DNA from: CAVREM01 sp963728825
GTDB lineage: Bacteria > Acidobacteriota > Vicinamibacteria > Vicinamibacterales > CAVVIG01
Length of the DNA: 64,000 nucleotides
Assembly: GCA_963728825.1 (NCBI GenBank)
Contig: CAVSLA010000004.1
Coordinates: forward strand, 124,001 to 188,000
Reading direction: 5' to 3'
Positions 50,653-59,142 of this stretch are shown one piece after another. Below the pieces are notes generated by a model. It did no database searches. It was not told where the DNA came from and worked only from the letters and a program-made list of their open reading frames with translations. Both the position numbers and the translations under genes were made by a program. Within the stretch, counting starts at the first letter, position 1; every line of letters begins with the position of its first letter.

Positions 50653-51639
50653 GTGATACCCCTTTCGGTGCTCGACCTTGCGCCGATCGTGCAGGGCGGC
50701 GACGCAGCTGAGGCGTTTCGCAACTCGCGCGATCTCGCGCAAAACGTCGAGCGGTGGGGCTACCGGCGATTCTGGCTCGCCGAGCATCACGGGATGCCGG
50801 GTGTTGCGAGCGCTGCGACGTCTGTAGTGATGGCACACGTTGCCGAGGGTACGTCACGGATTCGCGTCGGTGCTGGCGGCATCATGCTGCCGAATCACTC
50901 GCCGCTGGTGGTTGCTGAACAGTTCGGTACTCTCGAGTCGCTTTATCCGGGACGGATCGATCTCGCGCTCGGTCGGGCGCCCGGTACGGATCCGCTCACC
51001 GCGCGCGCGCTCCGCCGGCATCACGCAAGCGACGCGGCTGATGACTTTCCGCAGGACGTCGTCGAAGTGATGCGCTATTTCGATGCGCCGCCGGCGCCCG
51101 GGGCGGTGCGCGCCGTGCCCGGCACCGGTCTGCATGTGCCGGTGTGGATTCTCGGCTCGAGCCTGTTCGGGGCATCGCTCGCCGCGGCGCTCGGGCTGCC
51201 CTACGCGTTCGCCTCGCACTTCGCACCGGCGCAGCTGCTGGATGCGATCGCGCTGTACCGCCGCGACTTCACCCCGTCGGAACGGCTCGATCGACCCTGC
51301 GTGATGCCCGGCTTCAATGTGATCGCCGCCGCCACCGACGACCACGCGCGCTTTCTGTTCACATCGCTCCAGCAGGCGTTTCTGAACCTGCGGCGCGGTG
51401 CGCCGGCGCAGTTGCCGCCGCCGATCGAGGGTTTTGCCGAGACGATGGCGCCGGCCGAGCGCGCGATGCTCGATCAGGCGCTGGCATGTTCGGCGGTTGG
51501 ATCGCCGGAAACCGTTAGGCGTGGCCTCGACGCCTTCATTGCCCGCACGCAGGCCGACGAGTTGATCATCACGTCCCAGATCTACGACCACCGCGCGCGG
51601 TTGCGGTCCTACGAAATCACCGCGCAGGTTCACTCGTAG
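50653..51639 (+). CDS. LLM-class flavin-dependent oxidoreductase
   Basis: 328 residues from a GTG that gives the standard start VIPLSVLDLAPIVQG; a GTG at 50626 is less likely since it overlaps the Shine-Dalgarno of the divergent gene. The luciferase-like TIM barrel shows RFWLAEHHGMPGVASAATSV, VGAGGIMLPNHSPLVVAEQF, and IDLALGRAPGTDP. This is the bacterial-luciferase-like monooxygenase group using reduced FMN or F420; the substrate is unknown. The 3' end overlaps the convergent permease gene by 10 bp. Confidence 0.87.
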   Translation: MIPLSVLDLAPIVQGGDAAEAFRNSRDLAQNVERWGYRRFWLAEHHGMPGVASAATSVVMAHVAEGTSRIRVGAGGIMLPNHSPLVVAEQFGTLESLYPGRIDLALGRAPGTDPLTARALRRHHASDAADDFPQDVVEVMRYFDAPPAPGAVRAVPGTGLHVPVWILGSSLFGASLAAALGLPYAFASHFAPAQLLDAIALYRRDFTPSERLDRPCVMPGFNVIAAATDDHARFLFTSLQQAFLNLRRGAPAQLPPPIEGFAETMAPAERAMLDQALACSAVGSPETVRRGLDAFIARTQADELIITSQIYDHRARLRSYEITAQVHS

Positions 51640-54059
51640 CGGAGCGCGACGACCGGATCGACCGAGCTGGCGCGTCGCGCAGGCAGCCATGCAGCCGCCA
51701 GCGCGATGGCCAGGAGTATCGCCGGCACAACCACGAACGTGAGCGGATCGGTGGGTGCGATGCCCGGGAGCAGTGATGCAATCAGTCGAGCCGCTGCCAG
51801 TGCCGCGGCGAGTCCGATCGCGAGACCGATGATGGTCAGCCGCAGACCATGGCCGATGACCATCGAGCGCAACGCTCGTGGCGAAGCGCCCAACGCCAGC
51901 CGGATGCCCATTTCCTGCGTCCGCTGGCTGACGGCGTATGAAATCACACCGTAGAGGCCAACCGCCGCCAAGAGCAGCGCCAGGCCGCTCATCGTCCCCA
52001 GCAGGCTCGCGCCGAGACGCTGCGCAAAGACCGCCTGCTTCATGTGCTCCGTCACGGGACGCGCATCCCAGACCGGCAGGTTCGGATCGATCGCGCGGAT
52101 TGCCTCGCGCACCGGCGCCAGCAGCGCCTCGGGATCGGCGGGCGTTCGGACCTGCAGTTTCACGCCGCTGACGTAGCGCTGCGCGAGGTGGAAGTAGATC
52201 TGCGGCTGGGGCCGCTCGTCGAGCGTCCCATATTTGATGTCGCGCGCGATGCCGACCACGACGTGGGGTTCGCCCGCTCGGAGACGCGCGCCCAGTGGAT
52301 TCTGATCGGCCCAGTAGCGCCTGGCCATCGTCTCGTTGATCACCACGGCAAGCGGCATCGCCGCGGTGTCGGATTCCGAGAACTCCCGTCCCGCGACGAT
52401 CGGGATGCCCATCGTGGCGAAATAGCGAGGCGAGACGATGTTGGAGCCGACCACGACTTCCTCGCCGGGCCGCGGGGTGTAGCCCTCGATCGCCACGCGC
52501 GTCGAGCTCGACCCGCTGAACCCAAGCGGCAGCTGACGGCTGAACGCGACCGATTCGACACCGGGCAGGCCCGCGACGCGCGCCACGACGCGATCGTGAA
52601 ATCGACGGCCGCTCTCCGCCGTGTAGCCGTTCGCGGAAAGATCCAGGGCGACGCTCAACTGACGCTCGGGATCGAAGCCGGGATCGATCCGCTGTGCGGC
52701 GTAGAGCGATCTCATGAACAGCCCGGCGCCGACCAGCAGCACCAAACACACTGCGACCTGGATCACGACGAGTGCACCGCGGATGCGCCGGCCGGTTGCG
52801 CCGACGTTGCCGCGCCCGCCTTCCTCCTTGAGCGCGGTCATCGTCTCGGCCCGCGACGCCTGCCAGGCCGGCGCGAGTCCGAACGTGAGTCCGGTGATGA
52901 TCGACAGCGCCAGCGCGAACAGCAGCGTCGAGCCGTCGACCTTGATGCCGAGATTGACCGGCGCATCGAGCGGCGGCACGAACGCCATCAGAAGCCCGGA
53001 GGTCCAGTACACCGCCAGCCCCCCGGCCACTCCGGCCGCTGCCGCGAGCAACAGCGACTCGGTGAGCAGCTGGCGGAGGAGCCGGGCCCGGCTGGCGCCG
53101 AGCGACAGACGGATGGCCATCTCGCGCCGCCGCCCGACCGCCCGCGACAGCAGCAGGTTGGCGACGTTCGCGCAGGCGATGGCGAGCACCAGCATCACGA
53201 CGACCGAGAGGACGGTGAGCATCGAGTCGAGGATGACCGGTGCACCGAACGGGGCGTCTCGCGGCAGGATGATCGCGGCGCGGCGCCCCTCATTCTGCTG
53301 CGGGTACTCCTGAACCAGCTGCTGGATGACGGCATCCATCTCGGCGTTCGCTGCCGCACGCCTCACGCCGGGATGCAGCCGGACCCAGCTCGTGAGCCAC
53401 CCGCTGCCGCGCGCGTCGAGGCGGCTGCTGCCCTGCACGTTCGGCTGCATCGCCAGCGGAATCCACGCGCTGATCTCGATTGCCATGAACGAGCCGAGGA
53501 AGCCCTCCTGCGCCACGCCGATCACCGTGAGCGGCACGTTGTTGACGATGACGTCGCGGCCGACGATGTCGCGGTTGCCGCCGAAGCGCCGCTGCCAGTA
53601 GGGATAGCTCAGGACAGCGACTGGATGACCGCCCGGGGTGAGATCGTCAGTCGGCGTCAGCAGGCGTCCCGCGGCGGCGCCGACGCCCATCACCTGGAAG
53701 TAATTGCCAGAAACCAGGGCACCGAAGGCGCGCTCGGCGTGGCCGTCGGCGACCAGGCTGAGGTCGAGGTCGTCCTGCGCGATCATGTCGAAGCTGGTCG
53801 CGCGGTCCCGCACGTCCTGGAAGTTCGGATGGGACCAGGAGTGCCTGATGCCGTCGCGCGTCATCATCACGGCGACAAAGAGCGAGCCCGGATCGCTGGC
53901 GCCTGGAATGGGCCGCAGCAGCACCGCCTTCACCCAGGTGAAAATCGTCGTGTTGGCGCCGATGCCGAGCGCGAGCGACAGGATGGCGGCGGTGGTGAGC
54001 CCGGGGTTCTTCCGCAGCGCACGAAAGCCGTGCCTGACGTCCTGAGTCAACGTGCCCAT
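51630..54059 (-). CDS. Orphan MacB/FtsX-type ABC permease (ADOP family)
   Basis: 809 residues starting MGTLTQDVRHGFRALRKNPG, the standard start of the duplicated permeases frequent in Acidobacteriota. One N-terminal helix (TTAAILSLALGIGANTTIF), a large MacB periplasmic domain (~50-260), a first FtsX domain (VVMLVLAIACANVANLLL), a second MacB domain and a second FtsX domain (SGLALLLAAVGLYGVISYAV) ending ASSVDPVVALRYE. No ABC ATPase gene is next to it, as is usual for these orphans, so a partner must be elsewhere. The role is assumed to be export or lipoprotein/lipid handling. Confidence 0.9.
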   Translation of the reverse strand: MGTLTQDVRHGFRALRKNPGLTTAAILSLALGIGANTTIFTWVKAVLLRPIPGASDPGSLFVAVMMTRDGIRHSWSHPNFQDVRDRATSFDMIAQDDLDLSLVADGHAERAFGALVSGNYFQVMGVGAAAGRLLTPTDDLTPGGHPVAVLSYPYWQRRFGGNRDIVGRDVIVNNVPLTVIGVAQEGFLGSFMAIEISAWIPLAMQPNVQGSSRLDARGSGWLTSWVRLHPGVRRAAANAEMDAVIQQLVQEYPQQNEGRRAAIILPRDAPFGAPVILDSMLTVLSVVVMLVLAIACANVANLLLSRAVGRRREMAIRLSLGASRARLLRQLLTESLLLAAAAGVAGGLAVYWTSGLLMAFVPPLDAPVNLGIKVDGSTLLFALALSIITGLTFGLAPAWQASRAETMTALKEEGGRGNVGATGRRIRGALVVIQVAVCLVLLVGAGLFMRSLYAAQRIDPGFDPERQLSVALDLSANGYTAESGRRFHDRVVARVAGLPGVESVAFSRQLPLGFSGSSSTRVAIEGYTPRPGEEVVVGSNIVSPRYFATMGIPIVAGREFSESDTAAMPLAVVINETMARRYWADQNPLGARLRAGEPHVVVGIARDIKYGTLDERPQPQIYFHLAQRYVSGVKLQVRTPADPEALLAPVREAIRAIDPNLPVWDARPVTEHMKQAVFAQRLGASLLGTMSGLALLLAAVGLYGVISYAVSQRTQEMGIRLALGASPRALRSMVIGHGLRLTIIGLAIGLAAALAAARLIASLLPGIAPTDPLTFVVVPAILLAIALAAAWLPARRASSVDPVVALRYE

Positions 54060-54071
54060 CGGCCTCCGAAC

Positions 54072-54093
54072 GCCGGGTCTAAAAAGACCCGGC
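54072..54093. repeat. GCCGGGTCT hairpin element
   Basis: A perfect 9-bp stem GCCGGGTCT/AGACCCGGC, loop AAAA, followed by CTAC, in the gap upstream of the permease gene. Confidence 0.75.
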
Positions 54094-54125
54094 CTACAAG
54101 ATAGACACTTAGACGGAACGGCGGC

Positions 54126-55067
54126 CTAGCGGTTCGAACCGGACGCGGCTTTCTGCTGCGCGTCGAGCACCTGGTTGAAGAGCCCCTCGACGGCATCGAG
54201 CTCGGTTGTGTAGCCGGCGGGATCGATGAACGGATTTGGGCCCTTCCCGATCCGGGCGAACTTGTCCGTCATGTTGTACATGGCGGGATGGGAAGCGAGC
54301 GGGACGTCGGGCTTCAAGGTTCGCAGCACGCGGAAGCCCTGTTTGTACTCGTCGGCGATCTTGGGGTTGTCCTTGTTGTTGACGAACTGGAAGCCGGGAT
54401 TGCTCCCCATGCTGCCGATGATCACGACGCTCAAGGACCGGCCGTCCTCCTGAACGGTCGTCGTCCAGGTCGTACATCCCCTGGTATGGCCAGGCGTCAG
54501 GCGCGCGACGAGGGTCGCACCGCCGAGCGTTACGCGGTCGCCATCGCGCAGGACGCGGTCGATTGGGTGCGCCTTGTCACCCGGCCGCATGCGCTCGAGG
54601 GCCGGGACGTCCTCGGCCATCGCCATGACCTGAGCGCCGGTCAGCTCTTTGACCAGCGCGTCGCCTTCCATGTGGTCGCCGTGTGCGTGGCTCCCCAGGA
54701 CGATCTTGATGTCGGCGAACTTGAAGCCGAGCTTCTCGACCGACTCCTTCAGGCCGGGGACGCCGGCCTCGTAGTTGGTGTTGATCAGGATGTGCCCTTC
54801 CGGGGTGGTCACCAGAAATGACGCCAGACTGCGCGTACCAACGTAGTAGATGTTGCCGGCGACCTTGTGCGGCGCGAATGCCGTGAGCTGATCTTCCCGG
54901 GTGCCGACGTTGCGCCGGAACATCTCTTCCTGCGTCCAGACCTTGCCGCCCGCCTGCGCCCGCTCAGCGAGCTTCGGCGCGGCAGGGCCGGTCTGCTGGG
55001 CATCGGCAACGCCCGAAAACACGGAGACCTGGCTCAGAACGGCGACGAGTAACGCATTCACTCGCAT
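54126..55067 (-). CDS. Subclass B3-type metallo-beta-lactamase
   Basis: 313 residues; signal peptide core LLVAVLSQVSVFSGVADA. All ligands of subclass B3 are in place and in order: SHAHGDH with His127, His129, Asp131, His132; LTPGHTRG with His194; and LASHPAMYN with His260. No Cys occupies the B1/B2 ligand position. Flanking words (FLVTTPEGHILINTNYE, KFADIKIVLGS) also fit B3. Length is a little over the usual ~290, with a longer N-terminal segment after the signal (KLAERAQAGGKVWTQEEMF). Activity against beta-lactams is likely but not proven from sequence. It is divergent from an enoyl-CoA hydratase gene and stands without any regulator. Confidence 0.82.
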   Translation of the reverse strand: MRVNALLVAVLSQVSVFSGVADAQQTGPAAPKLAERAQAGGKVWTQEEMFRRNVGTREDQLTAFAPHKVAGNIYYVGTRSLASFLVTTPEGHILINTNYEAGVPGLKESVEKLGFKFADIKIVLGSHAHGDHMEGDALVKELTGAQVMAMAEDVPALERMRPGDKAHPIDRVLRDGDRVTLGGATLVARLTPGHTRGCTTWTTTVQEDGRSLSVVIIGSMGSNPGFQFVNNKDNPKIADEYKQGFRVLRTLKPDVPLASHPAMYNMTDKFARIGKGPNPFIDPAGYTTELDAVEGLFNQVLDAQQKAASGSNR

Positions 55068-55099
55068 GAGACCACCTTTGGCGCGATCATATATCCGCC

Positions 55100-55882
55100 A
55101 TGACCGACTCCATCCTGCTCCAGGTCGACGAACGGATCGCCTTGGTCACCTTCAACCGGCCCGACCGGCTGAACGCCATAGATCTCGGGATGGCGCGAGC
55201 GTTTCGCGACACGGTCGAGGCCCTGACGTCGCGCCGCGATGTGCGGGCGGTGGTGCTGCGCGGTGCAGGAGCCGCTTTCGTAGCCGGCGGCGACATCACG
55301 CTCTTCAAAGGCGAGCGTGACGAGGCGGCGCGGACGATCGGCGAGCTGATCGATCACTTCCATGCGGCGACGATTGCGCTGCAGCGGCTGGCGCAGCCGG
55401 TGATTGCCAGCGTCCACGGCGCCGCCGCGGGCGGAGGATTTTCGCTGGCACTCGCCGCCGATTTCCGGATCGCCGCCGACACGGCCACGTTCACGCCGGC
55501 CTATCTGCGGCTCGGAACGTCGCCCGACGGCGGGGGGACCTATTTCCTCCCGCGGCTCGTCGGTCCGAGCCGGGCGCTGGAGATGTTCCTGACCGGCGGG
55601 ACTTACCCCGCAGCGGACGCCGAGCGTCTGGGGTTCGTCAACCGAGTGGTTCCGGAACGCGAGCTCGAGCGCGAAACGATCCGATTTGCCAGGGCGATCG
55701 CCGCAGGTGCCTGGCCCGCGGTGGCGCGAGCAAAGGCGCTCATCACCGCCAGCGACGTCGACGCTCTCGAGCGCCACCTGGCGGCTGAGAAAGAGTCGTT
55801 TCTCGAGTGCGTGCGGTCGTCGGACTTCGCGGAAGGAGTGGCGGCGTTTCTCGCGAAAGGCGCCCCTCGCTTCGGCGGGTAG
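55100..55882 (+). CDS. Enoyl-CoA hydratase/isomerase-family protein
   Basis: 260 residues. Crotonase fold: RPDRLNAIDLGMARAF, the oxyanion-hole GAGAAFVAGGDITLF (GGD 63-65) and SVHGAAAGGGFSLALAADFR. At the acid positions it has Asp143 within LGTSPDGGGTYFLPRLVG instead of the classical Glu, as in PaaG-like isomerases, so isomerase or hydratase of short-chain CoA esters is possible. An AT-rich CATATATCC lies just before the ATG. It converges with a PQQ-like propeller gene at 55889. Confidence 0.86.
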   Translation: MTDSILLQVDERIALVTFNRPDRLNAIDLGMARAFRDTVEALTSRRDVRAVVLRGAGAAFVAGGDITLFKGERDEAARTIGELIDHFHAATIALQRLAQPVIASVHGAAAGGGFSLALAADFRIAADTATFTPAYLRLGTSPDGGGTYFLPRLVGPSRALEMFLTGGTYPAADAERLGFVNRVVPERELERETIRFARAIAAGAWPAVARAKALITASDVDALERHLAAEKESFLECVRSSDFAEGVAAFLAKGAPRFGG

Positions 55883-55888
55883 CCAGGA

Positions 55889-57259
55889 TCAGCTCCCGAA
55901 CGCGAGCAGCTCGTTCGCCGTTCTGATGAAGAGCCGGCCATCCGAAATCGCCGGCGTCGCCAGCATCGCCGCATCGAGCTTGTTGGTGGCGACCAGCTCG
56001 AAGGTCGGACCAGCTTTGATCACGTAGATCTCGCCGTCCTCGGTGGCGAAATACAGATGTCCGCCGCTGGCGACCGGGGAGGCCGTGAAGGCGGTCGCAC
56101 CGCTACCCAGGCGCTGCTGGTAGACGCGGGTTCCTGTCTTGGCGTCGTAGACGCCGAGGATGCCGTTCCAGCGCACGACGTAGAGGTGGTCGCCGTAGAG
56201 GAGCGGCGTGGCCATGTACGAGCCAGCGCGCGGGATGCTCCAGGCGACGTGCGCGTTGCTGGTCTCGTCACGCTTGAGCGAGATGTCGCCGGTGGCGGTG
56301 GCTCGGATGGCGTGCACCGGCGACTCGTCGCCGTGCGCGCTGGTGATGAAGATCAGGCCGTGTCCGGCAATCGGCGTCGGCGTCGGGATGTCGCCGCCGC
56401 CGGTCAGTTTCCAGAGCTCGCGGCCGGTCTCGAAGTCGTAGCCGCCGGTGTGCTTCCAGCCGTTGACGACCACCTGCTTGCGGCCGCCCGCATCGACAAT
56501 CGCCGGCGTCCCCCAGGTGGGCACGTCGTTGCGCGTCACGCGCCAGAGTTCCTTGCCCGTCGCGACGTCGAAAGCGGCCAGGAACGAGTTCTTCTGCACG
56601 TCGGCCTGGACGATGACCACGCCGTTGTGAATGATCGGCGAGCTCGCGAATCCCCACTGCGCCCCCGGGTCGGTGAAGAACCCGGAGTCGAGCACTCCGA
56701 AGTTCTTGCTCCACAGACGCTTCCCGGCGAGGTCGTAGACGTGCAGTCCTTCCGACCCGAAGAACGCCACCAGGTGGGTGCCGTCGGTCGCGAGGGTGGC
56801 GTTCGCCTGCGTGCTCTTCGGATGGCGCTTCACGGCGGGGACGCCCTTGTGAACCGACTGCTCCCACCGCGTCGTGCCGGTCCGCTTGTCCAGGCACATC
56901 ACCTTCCATTCGTGCGGGCTGCTGTCCTCCACCGGTTCGACGTTGCCGTAGAGTCCCGGCTTGAACGAATTGTCCTTCGCACTGATGGCGGTGGTGATGC
57001 ACAGAAGATCGCCCCAGATCACCGGGCTCGAGTTGCCCAGCCCCGGGATCTTCGTGCGCCACGCGGCGGCCGCCGGCGTGAAGGTCGTCGGCACCGGCCG
57101 TCCTTCCTGCACGATCCCGTTGGCGTCGATGCCGCGGAAGGCCGGCCAGTCGACGCCAGGCCGCGGCGCGCGGACTCCGGTGCCGCGTTGTTGCGCCGCG
57201 GCAGTGATGCTCAGGAGCGCAGCGAGGGCGATGGCAGAAACGACGGAGAACTTCGTCAT
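55889..57259 (-). CDS. Secreted PQQ-like beta-propeller protein
   Basis: 456 residues with signal peptide SVVSAIALAALLSITAAAQ. The propeller opens DWPAFRGIDANGIVQE and has repeated WD/PQQ-like blades (VMCLDKRTGTTRWEQ, FDVATGKELWRVTRN, YDFETGRELWKLTG, YDAKTGTRVYQQRL), ending GRLFIRTANELLAFG. It belongs to the non-enzymatic group with the proteins at 40600 and 43799. An unusual block, RHPKSTQANATLATDGTHLV, separates the early blades. Likely a periplasmic scaffold or ligand binder; catalysis not supported. Its upstream region is occupied by an inverted-repeat element. Confidence 0.83.
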   Translation of the reverse strand: MTKFSVVSAIALAALLSITAAAQQRGTGVRAPRPGVDWPAFRGIDANGIVQEGRPVPTTFTPAAAAWRTKIPGLGNSSPVIWGDLLCITTAISAKDNSFKPGLYGNVEPVEDSSPHEWKVMCLDKRTGTTRWEQSVHKGVPAVKRHPKSTQANATLATDGTHLVAFFGSEGLHVYDLAGKRLWSKNFGVLDSGFFTDPGAQWGFASSPIIHNGVVIVQADVQKNSFLAAFDVATGKELWRVTRNDVPTWGTPAIVDAGGRKQVVVNGWKHTGGYDFETGRELWKLTGGGDIPTPTPIAGHGLIFITSAHGDESPVHAIRATATGDISLKRDETSNAHVAWSIPRAGSYMATPLLYGDHLYVVRWNGILGVYDAKTGTRVYQQRLGSGATAFTASPVASGGHLYFATEDGEIYVIKAGPTFELVATNKLDAAMLATPAISDGRLFIRTANELLAFGS

Positions 57260-57280
57260 CGGTTCATCTCAGGAAATTCA

Positions 57281-57571
57281 ACCACGAAGACTCGAAGACT
57301 CGAAGATAAAGACAAGCCACGAAAACACGAAAACACGAAAAGAAGAAAGCCACGAAAAAACGCGAAAGCGGAAGACGGCTCCAAGAATACTACTCGCAGC
57401 GGAGAGCCACTACCGGATCGACTTTCGTCGCAGCCCGAGCCCGCGTCAGGACGACCGCAGCGGTGAAACCCGGTGAGCGCCACAATCCGCGCGAAGCGAT
57501 TCGTTGGTTTTTCGTGGTTTCGTGGTTCCGGGTCTGCCTTGGTCTGCTTCGTGCCTTCGAGTCTTCGTGGT
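57281..57571. repeat. 290-bp element with 17-bp terminal inverted repeats
   Basis: ACCACGAAGACTCGAAG (57281-57297) is exactly complementary to 57555-57571. Inside are further complementary CCACGAAA/TTTCGTGG tracts (left to about 57370, right from about 57503), and in the middle the relic of a permease gene (57390-57480). No transposase. It fills the 328-bp gap between the propeller and pyrophosphatase genes. Confidence 0.8.
57390..57480 (-). pseudogene. Fossil C-terminus of an ADOP-type permease
   Basis: Minus strand, ending at the TAG at 57392-57390, this reads ATKVDPVVALRCE after FTAAVVLTRARA, the same ending as ASSVDPVVALRYE of the intact permease at 51630. Only about 30 codons remain; the rest of the gene is absent. 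Confidence 0.7.
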
Positions 57572-57587
57572 GGCGTTTCTGGGATGC

Positions 57588-58145
57588 TCAGCCCGCCTGC
57601 ACCGTTTTCAGCTCGCCCCGGCGCAGCTTCCGGTACAGATCCAGCGCCTCACGGATGATCCGCAGCGCGTCGTCCGGGCCCAACAGGTCCTCGACCATCA
57701 CCTGTTTGCGCTCCAGCACCTTGTAGTCCTCGAAAAACCGCCGCATCTCGCGCACCAGGTGTGCCGGCAGCTGCTGGTGGTCGGAGTAGTCGGCGAATGC
57801 GGGATCGTGCACGCTGACCGCGACGATCTTGTCGTCGATGCCCTTCTCGTCGCGCATCCGCATCACGCCGATCGCGCGGGCTTCGACGATCGTCAGCGGA
57901 TGGAGCGGTTCCTGTCCCAGCACCAGCACGTCGAGCGGGTCGCCATCGTCACAGAACGTGCGCGGGATGAAACCGTAGTTGGCAGGGTAGTGCACCGCGC
58001 TGAACAGCACCCGGTCGAGCCGCAGCAGACCCGTTTCCTTGTCCAGCTCGTACTTGTTCTTGCTGCCCTTGGGAACTTCGATGACGACGGGAAACGATCG
58101 CTGGACCGAGTGTTCGTCGAGGTAGCAATCGTGCCAGGGGTGCAT
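57588..58145 (-). CDS. ppa: Inorganic pyrophosphatase, family I
   Basis: 185 residues, slightly longer than typical. Catalysis of PPi hydrolysis in the cytoplasm. Signature DGDPLDVLV (Asp67, Asp69, Asp72), substrate-binding KGSKNKYELD and YPANYGFIPRT are all present. The C-terminal helix (MRRFFEDYKVLERKQV) is standard. The upstream gap to the next minus-strand gene holds two GC hairpins, and no clear promoter was found. Confidence 0.93.
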   Translation of the reverse strand: MHPWHDCYLDEHSVQRSFPVVIEVPKGSKNKYELDKETGLLRLDRVLFSAVHYPANYGFIPRTFCDDGDPLDVLVLGQEPLHPLTIVEARAIGVMRMRDEKGIDDKIVAVSVHDPAFADYSDHQQLPAHLVREMRRFFEDYKVLERKQVMVEDLLGPDDALRIIREALDLYRKLRRGELKTVQAG

Positions 58146-58170
58146 GAGTCGGATTGTCTCACGCCTCAGA

Positions 58171-58191
58171 GCCGGGCCTAAGAGGCCCGGC
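58171..58191. repeat. GCCGGGCCT hairpin element
   Basis: A perfect 9-bp stem GCCGGGCCT/AGGCCCGGC, loop AAG, followed by CTAC, upstream of ppa. Confidence 0.75.
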
Positions 58192-58222
58192 CTACAAATA
58201 ACCTTGGGGGTGTTGAGGTGGG

Positions 58223-58245
58223 GCCGACCGCATTACGCGGTCGGC
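58223..58245. repeat. GCCGACCGC hairpin element
   Basis: A perfect 9-bp stem GCCGACCGC/GCGGTCGGC with loop ATTAC, 32 bp after the previous hairpin. Confidence 0.7.
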
Positions 58246-58276
58246 TTCTGAGGGTCACTTCACGACGATCGAGCGA

Positions 58277-58474
58277 TTACTCGAGTCCCTGACTGCGGAA
58301 CCAATCGGACAGACAGCCCGGCGCTTCACAGGGCACTTCCGGACCGCGGCAGTCGCGCGGACAAATCGAATCGGCGTGCACTTCGCACACCCAACCGGAT
58401 CCGTTGCAGACGGCACAGTCGACGCGCGGCTTCAGATCGAGCGATGGCTGCGAATCGTTGGGCACGAGCGACAT
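58277..58474 (-). CDS. Small Cys-rich protein, 65 aa
   Basis: 65 residues with eight cysteines in a DnaJ-zinc-finger-like context (CAVCNGSGWVCEVH, then CPRDCRGPEVPCEAPGC). Two zinc sites are likely. N-terminal region is polar with no signal. Function unknown; small CxxCxGxG proteins can act as chaperone adaptors. The start ATG at 58474 sits right after a GAGG-like segment. Confidence 0.65.
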   Translation of the reverse strand: MSLVPNDSQPSLDLKPRVDCAVCNGSGWVCEVHADSICPRDCRGPEVPCEAPGCLSDWFRSQGLE

Positions 58475-58514
58475 CAGTCCTCCCTATTGGCTGTCCCTTT
58501 CGGGATCGGTCACT

Positions 58515-58604
58515 TTATCGGGTTGCGACGAGGACGACGAATGCGACGACCTCGGCAACCGCCATCACGGCGCCACCGACATAGAGCTGCTTGAAATCAA
58601 ACAT
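58515..58604 (-). CDS. 29-aa single-helix membrane peptide
   Basis: An ATG at 58604 with GGAGGAAA seven bases upstream opens a 29-codon frame: MFDFKQLYVGGAVMAVAEVV then AFVVLVATR, one membrane helix with a basic C-terminal end. The strong Shine-Dalgarno on an otherwise empty stretch favours it being real. No known family recognised. Confidence 0.5.
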   Translation of the reverse strand: MFDFKQLYVGGAVMAVAEVVAFVVLVATR

Positions 58605-58842
58605 CTGACTTTCCTCCGTTGTGTTCCATATAGGGCAACGGCTATGCCGAGGCCGATCCGGCAACGTAAGTCATTAGGACGAAGCGAGTTATCGTCATCG
58701 TTCATTCGATGCCAGGGCCGCCAGGATTCATTTTGTGTTCCTAAATGGCCCACTGCCTTGCAGTCCTGCGCGATGAAAAAATGACGCCTCGGAATCCGTC
58801 CTACGCGGTGCTGTGAATCGGTGAGAATCGGGGGCGCAGTCG

Positions 58843-59091
58843 ATGGTTGGTTCACCGGCGATCGCAGCGGCCATCGCGCAGTTCGCCTTCTGGGTGCTTC
58901 TGGCGCTCGGCCTCTATTACGGCGAGTTGACCTGGAAGCGGGTCGTCGTGTTCCTCATCCTCTGGGCGCTTGGCTCTCTCGGTCTGCCGCGAGTCTCGAG
59001 CAACAGCGGACTGTTCGTTCCATCGTGGATCGCCGTGCTCGACGTCGCGCTGGTGCTGCTCGTTTTCAAGCGGGACATCAGACTCACTTGA
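58843..59091 (+). CDS. Small membrane protein, 82 aa
   Basis: 82 residues with two or three membrane helices (AAAIAQFAFWVLLALGLYYG, VVVFLILWALGSLGL, WIAVLDVALVLLVF) and a short basic tail. Unknown function. It lies just upstream of the tRNA-Leu gene; the 50 bp between them carry the tRNA promoter. Confidence 0.6.
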   Translation: MVGSPAIAAAIAQFAFWVLLALGLYYGELTWKRVVVFLILWALGSLGLPRVSSNSGLFVPSWIAVLDVALVLLVFKRDIRLT

Positions 59092-59128
59092 CGCAGGTCG
59101 GCCACCGCAGGCGGGCAAGCACGAACGC

Positions 59129-59134
59129 TATACT
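59129..59134 (+). promoter_or_regulatory. -10 box TATACT of tRNA-Leu
   Basis: Ends 8 bp before the tRNA 5' end; no clear -35. Confidence 0.5.
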
Positions 59135-59142
59135 TGGTCAGG

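Noticed and set aside
50854..52749. Long minus-strand open frame across the luciferase-like gene and part of the permease gene
   Set aside because: Out of frame with the permease and compositionally noisy.
58605..58842. A possible minus-strand small gene in the gap before the 82-aa membrane protein
   Set aside because: No Shine-Dalgarno, no motif, and composition unlike a protein; nothing supported here.
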